Positions 16,448 through 26,029 are shown, counted from the first letter of the stretch. The stretch is DNA of 64,000 nucleotides from Bradyrhizobium canariense (GCF_018130465.1 NZ_JAFCKJ010000013.1:62001-126000); one strand, 5' to 3'. Notes: generated by a model not told the origin, from the letters alone. Translations and numbers: made by a program.

Positions 16448-17736
16448 CGACTGCAACGACCTCGACGCCGAACGTTACAGGCAAGCCCGCCGGCGGAAAT
16501 TTGCGCTTCTACGGCGTCTGGCTGATCGGCGTGATCGCGTTGATCGTCCTGCCGATGATCTTCTCCTCCGGCGGCTCGCTGACGTCCTTCAGCCTGATCG
16601 GCATCGCGATCGTCTTCGCGCTCTCCTACAACATCCTGCTCGGCCAGACCGGGCTGCTGTCGTTCGGGCACGCCGTTCACTATGGCCTTGGCGGCTTTGC
16701 TGCCTGCCACATGATGAATGCGGTAACGTCGCATGGCTGGCCGGTTCCCCTCCCGTTCATTCCGCTGTTCGGCGGGATCGGTGGTCTTGTTTTCGCGATG
16801 ATCATCGGCTGGGTCATGACCAAGCGCGCCGGCACCGTGTTCGCGATGATCTCGCTCGGTATCGGCGAACTGGTGGCGTCCTCCTCGCTGATCCTGCGCT
16901 CGGTGTTCGGTGGAGAATCCGGCGTCACCACGGACCGCACCGCGCTGCCAAAGATGTTCGGTTGGACCTTCGGCCCGCAGCTTCAGGTCTATTACCTGAT
17001 CGCGTTCTGGTTGGTGTTGTCGGCCATGGCGATGTACGCGCTGACCCGGACGCCGCTGGGGCGGATCAGCAATGCGGTCCGCGACAATCCTGAACGTGTC
17101 CAGTTCATCGGCTACGATCCCCATGTCGTCCGCTATCTCGCCTTCTGCTTTGCAGGGTTCTTCGCCGGCATCGCCGGCGGCCTCGCCGCGATCAATTTCG
17201 AGATCGCGAACTCCGCCTATCTCGGCGCGATCCAGTCCGGCCTCGTGCTGTTCTCCACCTTCATCGGCGGCACAGCCTACTTCTTCGGCCCGATCCTCGG
17301 CGCGATCCTGGTGACCTATCTCCAGCTCGGGCTGACCAGCGTCACCAGTGTCTGGCAGCTCTATTTCGGCATCATCTTCATCGGGATCGTGATGTTCTCG
17401 CCCGGCGGTATTGCCGGCTTGGTGATGATGCATCGGCCACTGGTTCGCGCCGGGACGCTGTGGACGGTGATCCCGTCCTATCTCGTCGCGATCGTTCCCA
17501 CCGCGGCGCTCGCCTTCGGCGTGATCCTGACGATCGAGACGATCGCGCGCTATTCCGGCGGGGACGCCATCAACCTGTTCGGCATTGGGTTCAAGCCGAA
17601 ATCGCCGGTGACATGGATCAGTGCTGCGGTTCTCGTTGTCGGCGGCGCGTTCGCCGCGCGGGTGACCTGGCGGCGGATTGCGGATGCGTGGGACAGGGCC
17701 GCCACGGTCGCCCGTGACCGGGGGTATCTGGCATGA
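16444..17736 (+). CDS. livM: ABC transporter permease, LivM type, with C-terminal extension
   Basis: Second permease subunit, 430 residues, longer than many LivM proteins (about 300-350) because of an extra C-terminal part with two to three hydrophobic segments (about 340-410) and a basic tail. The family core includes ILLGQTGLLSFGHAVHYG near residue 62. It overlaps livH and livG by 4 nt on each side, indicating one tightly coupled operon. Confidence 0.92.
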   Translation: MTTATTSTPNVTGKPAGGNLRFYGVWLIGVIALIVLPMIFSSGGSLTSFSLIGIAIVFALSYNILLGQTGLLSFGHAVHYGLGGFAACHMMNAVTSHGWPVPLPFIPLFGGIGGLVFAMIIGWVMTKRAGTVFAMISLGIGELVASSSLILRSVFGGESGVTTDRTALPKMFGWTFGPQLQVYYLIAFWLVLSAMAMYALTRTPLGRISNAVRDNPERVQFIGYDPHVVRYLAFCFAGFFAGIAGGLAAINFEIANSAYLGAIQSGLVLFSTFIGGTAYFFGPILGAILVTYLQLGLTSVTSVWQLYFGIIFIGIVMFSPGGIAGLVMMHRPLVRAGTLWTVIPSYLVAIVPTAALAFGVILTIETIARYSGGDAINLFGIGFKPKSPVTWISAAVLVVGGAFAARVTWRRIADAWDRAATVARDRGYLA

Positions 17737-18482
17737 CGGCAGCCATCGAAGTCCGCGCCGTCGAAAAGCGCTTCGGCAATGTCGACATCATCCGCGACCT
17801 CAACCTCAGCGTCGCACAAGGTGAGCGGCACGCCATCATTGGTCCGAACGGCGCCGGCAAGTCCACGACGTTCAATCTGATCAGCGGCCATATCAAGCCG
17901 ACCTCGGGCGAGGTTCGGCTGAACGGCGACTTGATCTCCGGCCTGCGGCCGTTCGAGATCAACCGGCGCGGCCTGTCGCGCTCGTTCCAGGTTACCAACG
18001 TGTTCGCCCGCATGACGGTCTGGGAGAACGTCCGCTGCGCCGTGCTGTGGGCCACAGGGCATCGCTACGCGTTCTGGAAGAACGTCGATAGTCTGCCCGA
18101 GGTTCGCGAGCGCACGGCCCGGATCCTGGACGATATTCATCTGACGCACCGGGGCGACGTGCCGGCGGGCCTTTTGACCTATGCCGAGCAGCGCGAGCTG
18201 GAAATCGGCATCACCATCGCGAGCGGTGCCACCGTCGTCATGCTCGACGAGCCGACCGCCGGCATGAGCCACGCCGAGACGGAACGCGCGGTGTCGCTGA
18301 TCCGGCGGCTGACCGAGGGCAAGACCCTTGTCATCGTGGAGCACGACATGAGCGTCGTGTTCGGCCTGGCCGACCGCATCTCGGTGCTGGTCTACGGGCA
18401 CATCATCGCGTCGGGCACGCCGGAAGAAATCCGGCGCGATCCGAAGGTCAAGGAAGCCTATCTCGGCGAGGAAGCCCACTGA
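17733..18482 (+). CDS. livG: ABC transporter ATPase, LivG type
   Basis: Cytoplasmic ATPase of 249 residues. Walker A GPNGAGKST (about 34-42) is intact, Walker B is VVMLDEPTAGMS, and the switch His is in IVEHDM. The signature motif reads LTYAEQRELEIG instead of the usual LSYGEQR, so the Gly is replaced by Ala; variants of this site occur in LivG proteins. Starts in the livM stop and its own last base overlaps the start of livF. Confidence 0.92.
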   Translation: MTAAIEVRAVEKRFGNVDIIRDLNLSVAQGERHAIIGPNGAGKSTTFNLISGHIKPTSGEVRLNGDLISGLRPFEINRRGLSRSFQVTNVFARMTVWENVRCAVLWATGHRYAFWKNVDSLPEVRERTARILDDIHLTHRGDVPAGLLTYAEQRELEIGITIASGATVVMLDEPTAGMSHAETERAVSLIRRLTEGKTLVIVEHDMSVVFGLADRISVLVYGHIIASGTPEEIRRDPKVKEAYLGEEAH

Positions 18483-19177
18483 TGCTCGAGGTCAGGAATC
18501 TCCACGCCTATTACGGCAAGAGCCACATTCTCCAGGGCGTCGACCTCGACGTCGCCGCAGGCGAGGTCGTGAGCCTGCTCGGCCGCAACGGCGTCGGCCG
18601 CTCCACCACGATCAAGGCGATCATGGGCGAAGTGGCGCCGCAAGGCACGATCCGCTTCAAGGGCAGGGATATCGCCGGTCTGCCCAGCTACAAGATCGCA
18701 CGCCTCGGCCTCGGCTACGTGCCCGAACATCGTGACATTTTCCCGAGCCTGACTGTTCGTCAAAATCTCGTGCTCGGCATCAAGGACACGCGCCGTCCCG
18801 GAAAATGGCGGCTTCAGGACATGCTCGACATGTTCCCCAATCTTGCCGCGCGCGCCGATACGGACGCGGGCGTGCTGTCGGGTGGCGAGAAACAGATGCT
18901 CACCACTTGCCGGACACTGATGGGCGACCCGGATCTGATCATGATCGACGAGCCGACCGAAGGCCTCGCGCCCCTGATCGTGCAACAGGTTGGTGATCTC
19001 ATTGCCCGCATCGCCGCGGCAGGTGTCGCAATTCTTCTCGTCGAGCAGAAGCTGTCGATCGCGATGCGAATCTCGAAACGTGTCTACATCATGGGCCACG
19101 GCCGCGTCGTCTTCGAAGGGACGCCGGATGAGCTCAAGGCCAACGCCGCCGTGCGCCAGGAGTGGCTCGAGGTCTGA
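18482..19177 (+). CDS. livF: ABC transporter ATPase, LivF type, with arginine in Walker A
   Basis: Second ATPase subunit, 231 residues. The signature LSGGEKQML, Walker B LIMIDEPTEGLAP and switch region ILLVEQ are normal, but the Walker A motif is GRNGVGRST: the invariant Lys is Arg40, codon CGC at 18599-18601. That needs more than one base change from a Lys codon, so a single sequencing error does not explain it. I recall similar forms in some bradyrhizobial LivF paralogues. ATP binding or hydrolysis may be altered at this site. Last gene of the operon. Confidence 0.92.
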   Translation: MLEVRNLHAYYGKSHILQGVDLDVAAGEVVSLLGRNGVGRSTTIKAIMGEVAPQGTIRFKGRDIAGLPSYKIARLGLGYVPEHRDIFPSLTVRQNLVLGIKDTRRPGKWRLQDMLDMFPNLAARADTDAGVLSGGEKQMLTTCRTLMGDPDLIMIDEPTEGLAPLIVQQVGDLIARIAAAGVAILLVEQKLSIAMRISKRVYIMGHGRVVFEGTPDELKANAAVRQEWLEV

Positions 19178-19512
19178 CGCAGGAACGAGCCGCCTCATCA
19201 AGAGGCAGCCAAGAACTCCTCGCAGCATCGGGGTCCTCGTTGATCCGGAACGCCTGCCGGAACTGATCTGATCCCCGGACGCAACTTGCCAAGCTTGGCC
19301 CATAGCGGACATTCTGCCGCAGCGGCGCCCGCCAGGGCCAGCTTCGGTCGCACGCCGCCCTTCCGCCTGCGCCAACCGTCGTATATGAGAGATTTATCGC
19401 CGGAACGTGCCGAATGTCGCCACAGACGGAACGTAAGGCGGCTGCGATTTCTTAATTCAAAGATCGCAATCTGATCAATGACCGGCGGACTGGCATTTCG
19501 ACCGAGGATGGC
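19178..19512. other. Intergenic region after livF
   Basis: A 335-nt gap. No gene, clear terminator or palindrome was recognised. It should hold the promoter of the L,D-transpeptidase gene. Confidence 0.4.
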
Positions 19513-21069
19513 ATGAGAAACCTGATGACGACGGCGCAATCCACCGTGGCGATGCGGCGTTGGGGGCCTCCCGGAATTGTGACCTTGGCGGCGATGCTCG
19601 CCTTTGCGGCTGTGGGCCCGGCGACCGCGGCCAAGCAGCCGCGCCAGCCGGCCGAGGCGGTGGCACCACGCGAGGCCGGCGAGCCGATCATGGCGATCGT
19701 GTCGATCAAGAGCCAGCAGGTCACCTTCTACGACGCAGACGGCTGGATTTTTCGCGCGCCGGTGTCCACCGGCACGACGGGACGCGAGACGCCGGCCGGC
19801 GTCTTCGCCATCGTCGAGAAGGACAAGGACCACCACTCGACCATGTATGACGACGCCTGGATGCCGAACATGCAGCGCATCACCTGGAACGGCATCGCGC
19901 TGCATGGCGGGCCGCTGCCGGGCTATGCCGCTTCGCATGGCTGCGTGCGGATGCCGTTCGGCTTCGCGGAGGGTCTGTTCGAGAAGACCAACATCGGAAT
20001 GCGGGTGATCATCTCGCCGAACGACGCGGCCCCGGTCGACATCGTCCATCCCGCACTGTTCATGCCGAAGCGGGAGGCCATTACGGCGGCGCCGGGCCGG
20101 ATCGACAAGCTCTCCGGCGAGGCCGAGGAGGCAGCCCGGGCGGCTGACGAGACCAAGAAGGCCGCGACAGTGGCCGCGAAAGAGGCGGCCTCGCTGCCGG
20201 CCTTGCTGCGCAAGCTGGAACAGCAGAAGACCCGCGCTGACGCCGAGCTCGCCTTCGCCGACAAGCAGCTCGCGGCCACCAAGACCGATCAGGCCCGCGC
20301 CAAGGCCGAGGAACTGCAGCAGAAGGCTGCCACCAAGGCCGCCGACGCGGCGACGCAGCTCGATGCCGCCAGGGCCGCCGCACAGCCGAAGCGCGATGCG
20401 GTGGCTGCCACGAAGGAGGCCGCCAAGGCGGCGGCGACCAGGAAGGCCGATGCCGTGAAGGCCGCGACCGACGCAAAGCTCGCGCTTGAGCCGGTCTCCG
20501 TCTACATCAGCCGCGCGACGCAGAAGCTCTACGTGCGGCGGAACACCCACAAGCCGGCACCGGACGGCGGCGGCGAGGTGTTCGACACCAGCATCGAGGT
20601 TCCCGTCACGATCCGTAATCCCGACCAGCCGCTCGGCACGCATATCTTCACGGCGATGGCGAAGAACGATACGGGCCTGCGCTGGAGCGTGGTCACGATC
20701 GAAGACGGCGACAACGCCAAGAACGCGCTCGACCGCATCACCATTCCGCAGGAGGTGCTCGATCGCATCGCGCCGACCGCGTTGCCGCGGTCCTCGATCG
20801 TCATCTCGGACGAGCCGCTGAGCAGCGAGACCAACTACCGCACCGAGTTCGTCGCCGTGCTGAGCAGCCAGCCCCAGGGTGGGTTCATCACGCGCAAGCC
20901 GACCGCGCCTCCGATGGCCATGGCGAGCGATGACGGCTGGGACAATGGCGGCAACGGTTTCGGCTTCTTCTTCCAGCGCGATCCGAACCCGCAGCCCGTC
21001 AATCCGCGCCGGCGTGGCCAGTATCAATATTATCAGCCGGCGCAGCCGATGCAGCGGGGCTTCTGGTAG
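19513..21069 (+). CDS. L,D-transpeptidase (YkuD) with coiled-coil insert
   Basis: Secreted cell-wall enzyme of 518 residues. A hydrophobic signal (about 18-42) ends at ATAA. The YkuD domain (about 58-175) holds the catalytic motif HGGPLPGYAASHGCVRMP with Cys near 144 and His near 131, used to make 3-3 peptidoglycan or protein crosslinks. After it come about 120 Ala/Lys/Glu-rich residues forming a probable coiled coil (about 195-320), and a second globular part (about 325-460) containing VSVYISRATQKLYVRRN that looks like a further YkuD-like strand region without an obvious Cys. The tail is Gly/Asn/Gln/Tyr-rich. GAGG lies 6 nt before the ATG. Confidence 0.85.
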   Translation: MRNLMTTAQSTVAMRRWGPPGIVTLAAMLAFAAVGPATAAKQPRQPAEAVAPREAGEPIMAIVSIKSQQVTFYDADGWIFRAPVSTGTTGRETPAGVFAIVEKDKDHHSTMYDDAWMPNMQRITWNGIALHGGPLPGYAASHGCVRMPFGFAEGLFEKTNIGMRVIISPNDAAPVDIVHPALFMPKREAITAAPGRIDKLSGEAEEAARAADETKKAATVAAKEAASLPALLRKLEQQKTRADAELAFADKQLAATKTDQARAKAEELQQKAATKAADAATQLDAARAAAQPKRDAVAATKEAAKAAATRKADAVKAATDAKLALEPVSVYISRATQKLYVRRNTHKPAPDGGGEVFDTSIEVPVTIRNPDQPLGTHIFTAMAKNDTGLRWSVVTIEDGDNAKNALDRITIPQEVLDRIAPTALPRSSIVISDEPLSSETNYRTEFVAVLSSQPQGGFITRKPTAPPMAMASDDGWDNGGNGFGFFFQRDPNPQPVNPRRRGQYQYYQPAQPMQRGFW

Positions 21070-21093
21070 GCGGCTGCAGATCGAAGCCCGTTA

Positions 21094-21906
21094 TTACCGA
21101 CGTGCCTCGATCACGATCGCCTGGATCTTGCCCTCGATCGCCCCGGCTCCATGGCGGGTTCGGATCGCCTCGGCCACGATGTCGGTTGCAGCCTGAAGCT
21201 TGCTGGCATCCCTTGCCTCGATCTCGCTGCGCAGCGGCGTGCCCTGGCAGATCGCGATCGCGACGTAGTCGGGCGACGGCGCGCGGCTTGTTTCAGCTCG
21301 CGTTTCGATCGATATGTCACGGAAGCCTGCGCGTTCGAGGTCGGTTCTGATGACGGCCTTGTCGTGATAGCCGTGCGGCGTCCGGGCCATGAAACGGGGC
21401 GGGTCATCGGGAAACAGCTTTTCGAGCGCGACTGTCGCTTCATGCGTCAGCACATTGTCCTCGATGCGATCCCAGACGTTGAACACGAACGTGCCGTCGC
21501 CCTTGAGGACGCGCTTCACTTCGCCGTAAGCCTTGACGCGGTCCGGAAAGAACATGGCGCCGAACTGGCAGCAGACCACGTCGAATTCGCCATCGTCGAA
21601 GGGCAGGGCCGATCCGTCGGCCTGGCGCCATGAGATGCGATCGTCGTCTGCCTGACGCTGCGCCGCGACCGCGAGCATCGGCTCGTTGAGGTCGGTCGCG
21701 ACATAGCGGACGCCGCGCGGCAGCGCCGCCGCCACCGCGCGCGTCACTGCGCCGGTGCCTGCCGCGATCTCGAGCAGCACGGAGGGAGACAGGGCCGCGA
21801 CACGTCTTGCGATGTCGTCGGCGTAAACGGCGAAGATCATCGGTACCAGATATTCGTCGTAGAGCTTTGGGATCGAGCCGGCGAAAACCTTGTCAGTGTT
21901 GGACAT
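21094..21906 (-). CDS. Class I SAM-dependent methyltransferase
   Basis: Cytoplasmic methyltransferase of 270 residues of the UbiE/methyltransf_11 type. The SAM motif LLEIAAGTGAVTRAVA (about 45-60) is followed by ATDLNEPML and the post-I region DVVCCQFGAMFFPDR. The substrate is unknown. It ends 24 nt from the convergent L,D-transpeptidase stop, with no hairpin seen between them. Confidence 0.85.
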   Translation of the reverse strand: MSNTDKVFAGSIPKLYDEYLVPMIFAVYADDIARRVAALSPSVLLEIAAGTGAVTRAVAAALPRGVRYVATDLNEPMLAVAAQRQADDDRISWRQADGSALPFDDGEFDVVCCQFGAMFFPDRVKAYGEVKRVLKGDGTFVFNVWDRIEDNVLTHEATVALEKLFPDDPPRFMARTPHGYHDKAVIRTDLERAGFRDISIETRAETSRAPSPDYVAIAICQGTPLRSEIEARDASKLQAATDIVAEAIRTRHGAGAIEGKIQAIVIEARR

Positions 21907-21959
21907 GCTTGCCTCGCTGAAGGTTCGGATACGCGGCTCACGTTACCATGGATTGCCGC

Positions 21960-24275
21960 CTACCGCGCCAGCAGCGCGGTGAATCCGGCCGGTTCCTGCA
22001 TCGCCTTGCGGGCCTCCAGCGACATCGGCTCGTAGCGACTGCCGTTGAAGATGCTGAGCCGGCTTTCGACGCCGTTCGAACCGGCGTAGCAGCCTTCGGG
22101 CGTGTAGCCGACATAGCCCTCGTCGCCGAAGCCGATCGCGGTGAGGAGCACGCGCCGCTCCGCGATGTCCCAGACCTTGATGGTCTTGTCCTCGCTCGCG
22201 GAGATCAGCCGCGTGCCGCCCGGAAAGAACGCGACCGCCTCGATATCCTCCTGATGGCCCACGAAACTTGCAAGCAGCCGGCCGCTGTCGGCGTCCCACA
22301 AATTGACCGATTTGTCGCGTCCGCCGCCGCCGGTCACGATGCGCTTGCTGTCCGCGGACCAGCTCGCCGACACGACATAATCGCGATGCCCGGTGAGAAG
22401 GCGCGACGTCCCGTTCTTGACGTCCCACACCTTTGCCGCGCCGAGTTCCGCATCCGAGCCGGCGGTGACCACGCGCGTGCCGTCTGGTGAATAGGCCACA
22501 CGCAATGCCTTGCGGCCGTAGGCGTCCCTGGTGTCGATGGTGCCGCTGGTGCGATAGAACCTGATCTTGCCGTCGAAGCCCGCCGAGACGAACTCGCCAG
22601 AACCCGACGGCGCGTAGCTCAGCGAGCGCACCGCCGCGCGCGCGGGATCGGGGCTCTGGTGATCGAGCCTGCTCTTGGCGAGTTCGCGGGTCCCGAGATT
22701 CCAGATGCGCACGACGCCGTCCTCGCCGGCCGCGGCCAGATATTTGAGCGTAGGCTCCGGCGCGAAGGCGACCGCGAATTGTTTTGCGCCGGCGTCGAAC
22801 GTCAGGCTCTGGCCGTCGCTCTTGAGATCCCAGACCTTGACCTTGCCGTCCCATCCGGCGGAAGCGAGCAGAGTGCTGTCGGTCCAGTAGTCCAGCGCAT
22901 AGATCGCGCCGGCATGTCCCCGCAGCACGCGCGTCAGCCGGAACGAGGATGCATCCCAGAGCCGGATCACCCCGTCGTCGCCGGCGGTGGCGATCTCCCG
23001 GCCGTTAGGGGAGACGGCGATGGTGCGCACGCTCGCACCCTCGACATTCGGCCTGATCGAGACCGGGACGAAGGGCCCGCCGACGGCGTCGTTGCCGCGC
23101 CGTGCGATACGTGTGGTGCAGCTCGATGAGGGGACGGCAGCGACACTCTTCGTCTCGGTTGCCGGCGGGGCGGCGAGCGCGAGCGGCGCAACGGTCGCCG
23201 GAGCCGCCGCCAGCTTTGGCGCGACGACGGGCTTTGTTGCCTCCGGCTGCGGCGGCAGGACAGGTGAGGTCTGCACCTTCTTCGCTTCAATCGCGACCGG
23301 GACCGGTGCTGGCGCGGGGCGGGCGGCGGTTGCGGCGAGCTTGTTGCGCTGGACCTTCGCAAGATCAGTGTAGAACCCGCCCGGATGCGTCGCGATGTAG
23401 AGGTCCCAGGCTTCCACCGTGCCGACGCGCTCGGAGAATTCGTAGTCGCGCGATGCGCTCGCGTCGGTAGATGCGACGGGTGCCGACGGTGGAGCAGGAG
23501 GCGCCGCTGCCGGCGCCAGCACGACGTCGTCGCCGCCGAGCGAGCCGTAGATGAAGGGCTCCTGCCTGTTGGTCGTGGCCTGGAGCACCTCGTCGCGGAC
23601 ATAGCCGAACGCCTTGCGCAGATCGAGGCCGGGGGTCGCGAGGTGATGTGCCAGCGCGGTCGCGAAGGGGCTGTTCCTGCCATCGCCGTCGAGCGCGGTG
23701 AGGCCGGCCTTGGCGGCGAAGGCCACCAGCGTGTTCGGGCTCGACGGCTCGACCTTGGCGAGGCCGCGCGCGACCGCGCGCGACGCCATCGTGCGTTTCA
23801 TGTTCTTCGAGAACGGATTGTCGCGGCAGGCATCGAGAATGACGAGACGCAGCCGTTTCGCGGGCTCGATGGCGACCAGGACACGGTCGAGCCCGATGGT
23901 CTCGTCATAGACATCGGTGTCGTTCTCGAGCTGGGCATCGACGGGAACGAGATAGTTGTTGCCGTCGATCTCGATGCCGTGGCCGGCATAGTAGATCACG
24001 GCGATGTCGGCGCTGCGCGCCTTGGCGCCGAAATCGCGCAAGGCCCGCCGCATGTCCTGGGCCGAGAGGTCGTTGCGCGCCTCGACGACGGTGAAGCCGG
24101 CCTTCTTGAAGGTCTCGGCCATGAGGTTGGCGTCATTGGCGGAATTGGCGAGCTTGGGCGCGCGTTGATACGCCGAATTGCCCATCACCAGCGCCATGCG
24201 CTGGTCGGCGAATGCTCCGACCGGCGCGAAGACGAGAGTCAATGCGCCAAGAAGAAAGAGATAAAAAAACTTCAT
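21960..24275 (-). CDS. Secreted caspase-like (metacaspase) protein with WD40 propeller
   Basis: Protein of 771 residues. A Sec signal (MKFFYLFLLGALTLVF, cleavage near ADQ) precedes a caspase/peptidase C14 domain (about 23-265) with the catalytic pair His in YYAGHGIE (about 98) and Cys in LDACRDNPF (about 149). A Pro/Ala/Thr-rich linker (about 290-420) leads to a WD40 beta-propeller (about 435-755) with at least six repeats recognisable by strings such as IRLWDAS, VKVWDLK, VRIWNLG and IKVWDIA. The ATG at 24275 is preferred over 24386 because it directly precedes the signal peptide and has a GGGGG site. Known relatives are bacterial orthocaspases; substrates are mostly unknown. Confidence 0.9.
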   Translation of the reverse strand: MKFFYLFLLGALTLVFAPVGAFADQRMALVMGNSAYQRAPKLANSANDANLMAETFKKAGFTVVEARNDLSAQDMRRALRDFGAKARSADIAVIYYAGHGIEIDGNNYLVPVDAQLENDTDVYDETIGLDRVLVAIEPAKRLRLVILDACRDNPFSKNMKRTMASRAVARGLAKVEPSSPNTLVAFAAKAGLTALDGDGRNSPFATALAHHLATPGLDLRKAFGYVRDEVLQATTNRQEPFIYGSLGGDDVVLAPAAAPPAPPSAPVASTDASASRDYEFSERVGTVEAWDLYIATHPGGFYTDLAKVQRNKLAATAARPAPAPVPVAIEAKKVQTSPVLPPQPEATKPVVAPKLAAAPATVAPLALAAPPATETKSVAAVPSSSCTTRIARRGNDAVGGPFVPVSIRPNVEGASVRTIAVSPNGREIATAGDDGVIRLWDASSFRLTRVLRGHAGAIYALDYWTDSTLLASAGWDGKVKVWDLKSDGQSLTFDAGAKQFAVAFAPEPTLKYLAAAGEDGVVRIWNLGTRELAKSRLDHQSPDPARAAVRSLSYAPSGSGEFVSAGFDGKIRFYRTSGTIDTRDAYGRKALRVAYSPDGTRVVTAGSDAELGAAKVWDVKNGTSRLLTGHRDYVVSASWSADSKRIVTGGGGRDKSVNLWDADSGRLLASFVGHQEDIEAVAFFPGGTRLISASEDKTIKVWDIAERRVLLTAIGFGDEGYVGYTPEGCYAGSNGVESRLSIFNGSRYEPMSLEARKAMQEPAGFTALLAR

Positions 24276-24386
24276 CACGGCCCCCAAGCCGGGATACCTG
24301 CAATGCCGGCGAGAATATCCGACCGGGGCCGCAATACAATTTCTATTTGAATTCGTTCGGCGCTTCCTGTCGCCGCAACCCGGCAA

Positions 24387-24932
24387 TCAGTCCGACGATC
24401 TCCCCCCACCAACCTCCCGGATCGGCCGCGTGCCATCCCAGTTCGCAGCAGCCTGCCGGACCTTCTCGAAGAACGGGCCCTTGGTGCCGCTGATGTCGGA
24501 GATCTCGATCACGGTGCCTGGATGGGCCTGGGTGTCGAAATAGGCAAAGCGCCCCTTGTCGCCGCCGATCTGGCCCTCATGGCCGATCCTGTAGCCGAGC
24601 CCGAGCGCCCTGTCGTGGAGCGCCTGGTAGTCGTAGCTCCAATAGGACATGTGCTGGAGGCCTTCGTGGCCGGAATCGAGGAACTCCCTGTACAGCGAGG
24701 GCGCGTCGTTACGCTGCTGGATCAGCTCGATCTGGAGATCGCCGGAATTGGCCAGCGCAATGCTCATCTCGACGGCTGAGTTCTCGCCGCGATGGCGGAA
24801 CCAGTCGGTCTTGACGCGGTCCATGTAGTACCAGGGCCCGACGCCCATCACCTCGATCCAGTGCTTCATTGCGGCGTGGATGTCCCGCACCACATATCCG
24901 TTCTGGCGCACCGCGCCGAAGATGCGGCTCAT
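24387..24932 (-). CDS. VOC (glyoxalase/dioxygenase superfamily) protein
   Basis: Metal-dependent enzyme fold of 181 residues with the usual opening GYVVRDIHAAMKHWIEVMGVGPW and paired beta-alpha-beta modules; QIELIQQ and TVIEISD may supply metal-binding Glu residues. AGGAGG stands about 12 nt before the ATG at 24932; upstream in-frame sequence to 25028 lacks family similarity. It lies 25 nt downstream of a Bug receptor gene and is probably in the same operon, opposite a TetR-controlled catabolic set. Confidence 0.8.
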   Translation of the reverse strand: MSRIFGAVRQNGYVVRDIHAAMKHWIEVMGVGPWYYMDRVKTDWFRHRGENSAVEMSIALANSGDLQIELIQQRNDAPSLYREFLDSGHEGLQHMSYWSYDYQALHDRALGLGYRIGHEGQIGGDKGRFAYFDTQAHPGTVIEISDISGTKGPFFEKVRQAAANWDGTRPIREVGGGRSSD

Positions 24933-24957
24933 GCCCGCGCTCCTCCTGTCACCTTGC

Positions 24958-25947
24958 TCACTTGACCTCGATACCCGCGTCCCTGGCAACCTGCTTCCAG
25001 GCCGCGATGTCGCGTGCGTTGATGTCACGCTGCTCGTCGCCCGGCACGAATTGCGGCGTGATGCCGAGCCCCAGCAGCTTCTCCTTCACCTCGGCATCGG
25101 CGAGCGCGTCCTTCAGTGCCGCCGACAGCTTTTTCGCAATCGGTTCGGCAAGGCCCGCAGGCGCATACATCGCCCAGGACAGGCTGCGGTCGAACGGCAC
25201 GCCCTGTTCCTTGTAGCTTGCGACATCCGGCAGGCTCGGCGAGCGTTCGCCGCAGGCGGCCAGCGCCTTGATCGAGCCGTCCTTCACCAGCGGCGTCGCG
25301 GTCGCCATGTCGAGTGTCGCCAGCGAGATGTGGCCGCCGAGCAAATCGCCGGCCAATTTGGCGATGCCGTTGAACGGCACGTGGTCCATCTTGATTCCGG
25401 TCTGCTGCATCAGGATTTCCGCGCAGAATTGTCCGGTCGAGCCCACGCCCCAGCTTCCGTACTGGATCGGCTCGCCCTTCTTGGCCAGCGCGATCAGGCC
25501 CTTGATGTCGTTGGAGGCAAAATCCTTGGTCGCCACCAGCATGATCGAGGACGTGCCGATGCGCCCGATCGTGGTGAAATCCTTGATCGAATCGTAGGGC
25601 AGTTTCGGATAGATCGCCGGCGCCAGCACATGCGTGGTCATGCCGCCGACGGTGATGGTGTAGCCGTCATTCGCCGACGCCGCGACTATCTGCGTGCCGA
25701 GCGTGCCGGCAGCGCCGGTGTGGTTCTCGATATAGATGCTTTGTCCGAGCGTCTTGCCCATCCTGTCGGCGAGCAGCCGCCCGATCACGTCGCCGCCGCC
25801 ACCGGCCGCATAAGGCAGCAGCATCCTGATCTTGTGCGTGGGATAGGCGGCCGGATCCTCGGCACGCGCAGGCAGCATTGCCGAGGACGTTACGACCAAT
25901 GACAATGTTGCGGCGCGCAGCAGACGAAAATGGACGAAGCGCGCCAT
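24958..25947 (-). CDS. Bug/TctC-type tripartite tricarboxylate transporter receptor
   Basis: Periplasmic solute receptor of 329 residues: signal peptide (about 1-29, cleaved near ARA|ED) and the family opening YPTHKIRMLLPYAAGGGGDV, with HTGAAGTLGTQ near residue 80. Such receptors bind carboxylic or aromatic acids for TctAB-type importers; no TctA or TctB gene is in the window, so it is an orphan receptor or works with a remote transporter. It is divergent from a tetR gene with a shared 30-bp operator. Confidence 0.88.
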   Translation of the reverse strand: MARFVHFRLLRAATLSLVVTSSAMLPARAEDPAAYPTHKIRMLLPYAAGGGGDVIGRLLADRMGKTLGQSIYIENHTGAAGTLGTQIVAASANDGYTITVGGMTTHVLAPAIYPKLPYDSIKDFTTIGRIGTSSIMLVATKDFASNDIKGLIALAKKGEPIQYGSWGVGSTGQFCAEILMQQTGIKMDHVPFNGIAKLAGDLLGGHISLATLDMATATPLVKDGSIKALAACGERSPSLPDVASYKEQGVPFDRSLSWAMYAPAGLAEPIAKKLSAALKDALADAEVKEKLLGLGITPQFVPGDEQRDINARDIAAWKQVARDAGIEVK

Positions 25948-26029
25948 GACCTAGTCTCCCCAGATTGCTCTCCGCTTCTTTTGAGAGCGGAGTTGAAGCG
26001 CAAGACCGAACGAGCGATCGTGCCGGCGG

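Noticed and set aside
19198-21027. A 609-codon minus-strand frame opposite the L,D-transpeptidase
   Set aside because: Low-complexity Arg/Gly/Leu sequence; the plus strand carries the catalytic HxnSHGCxR motif.
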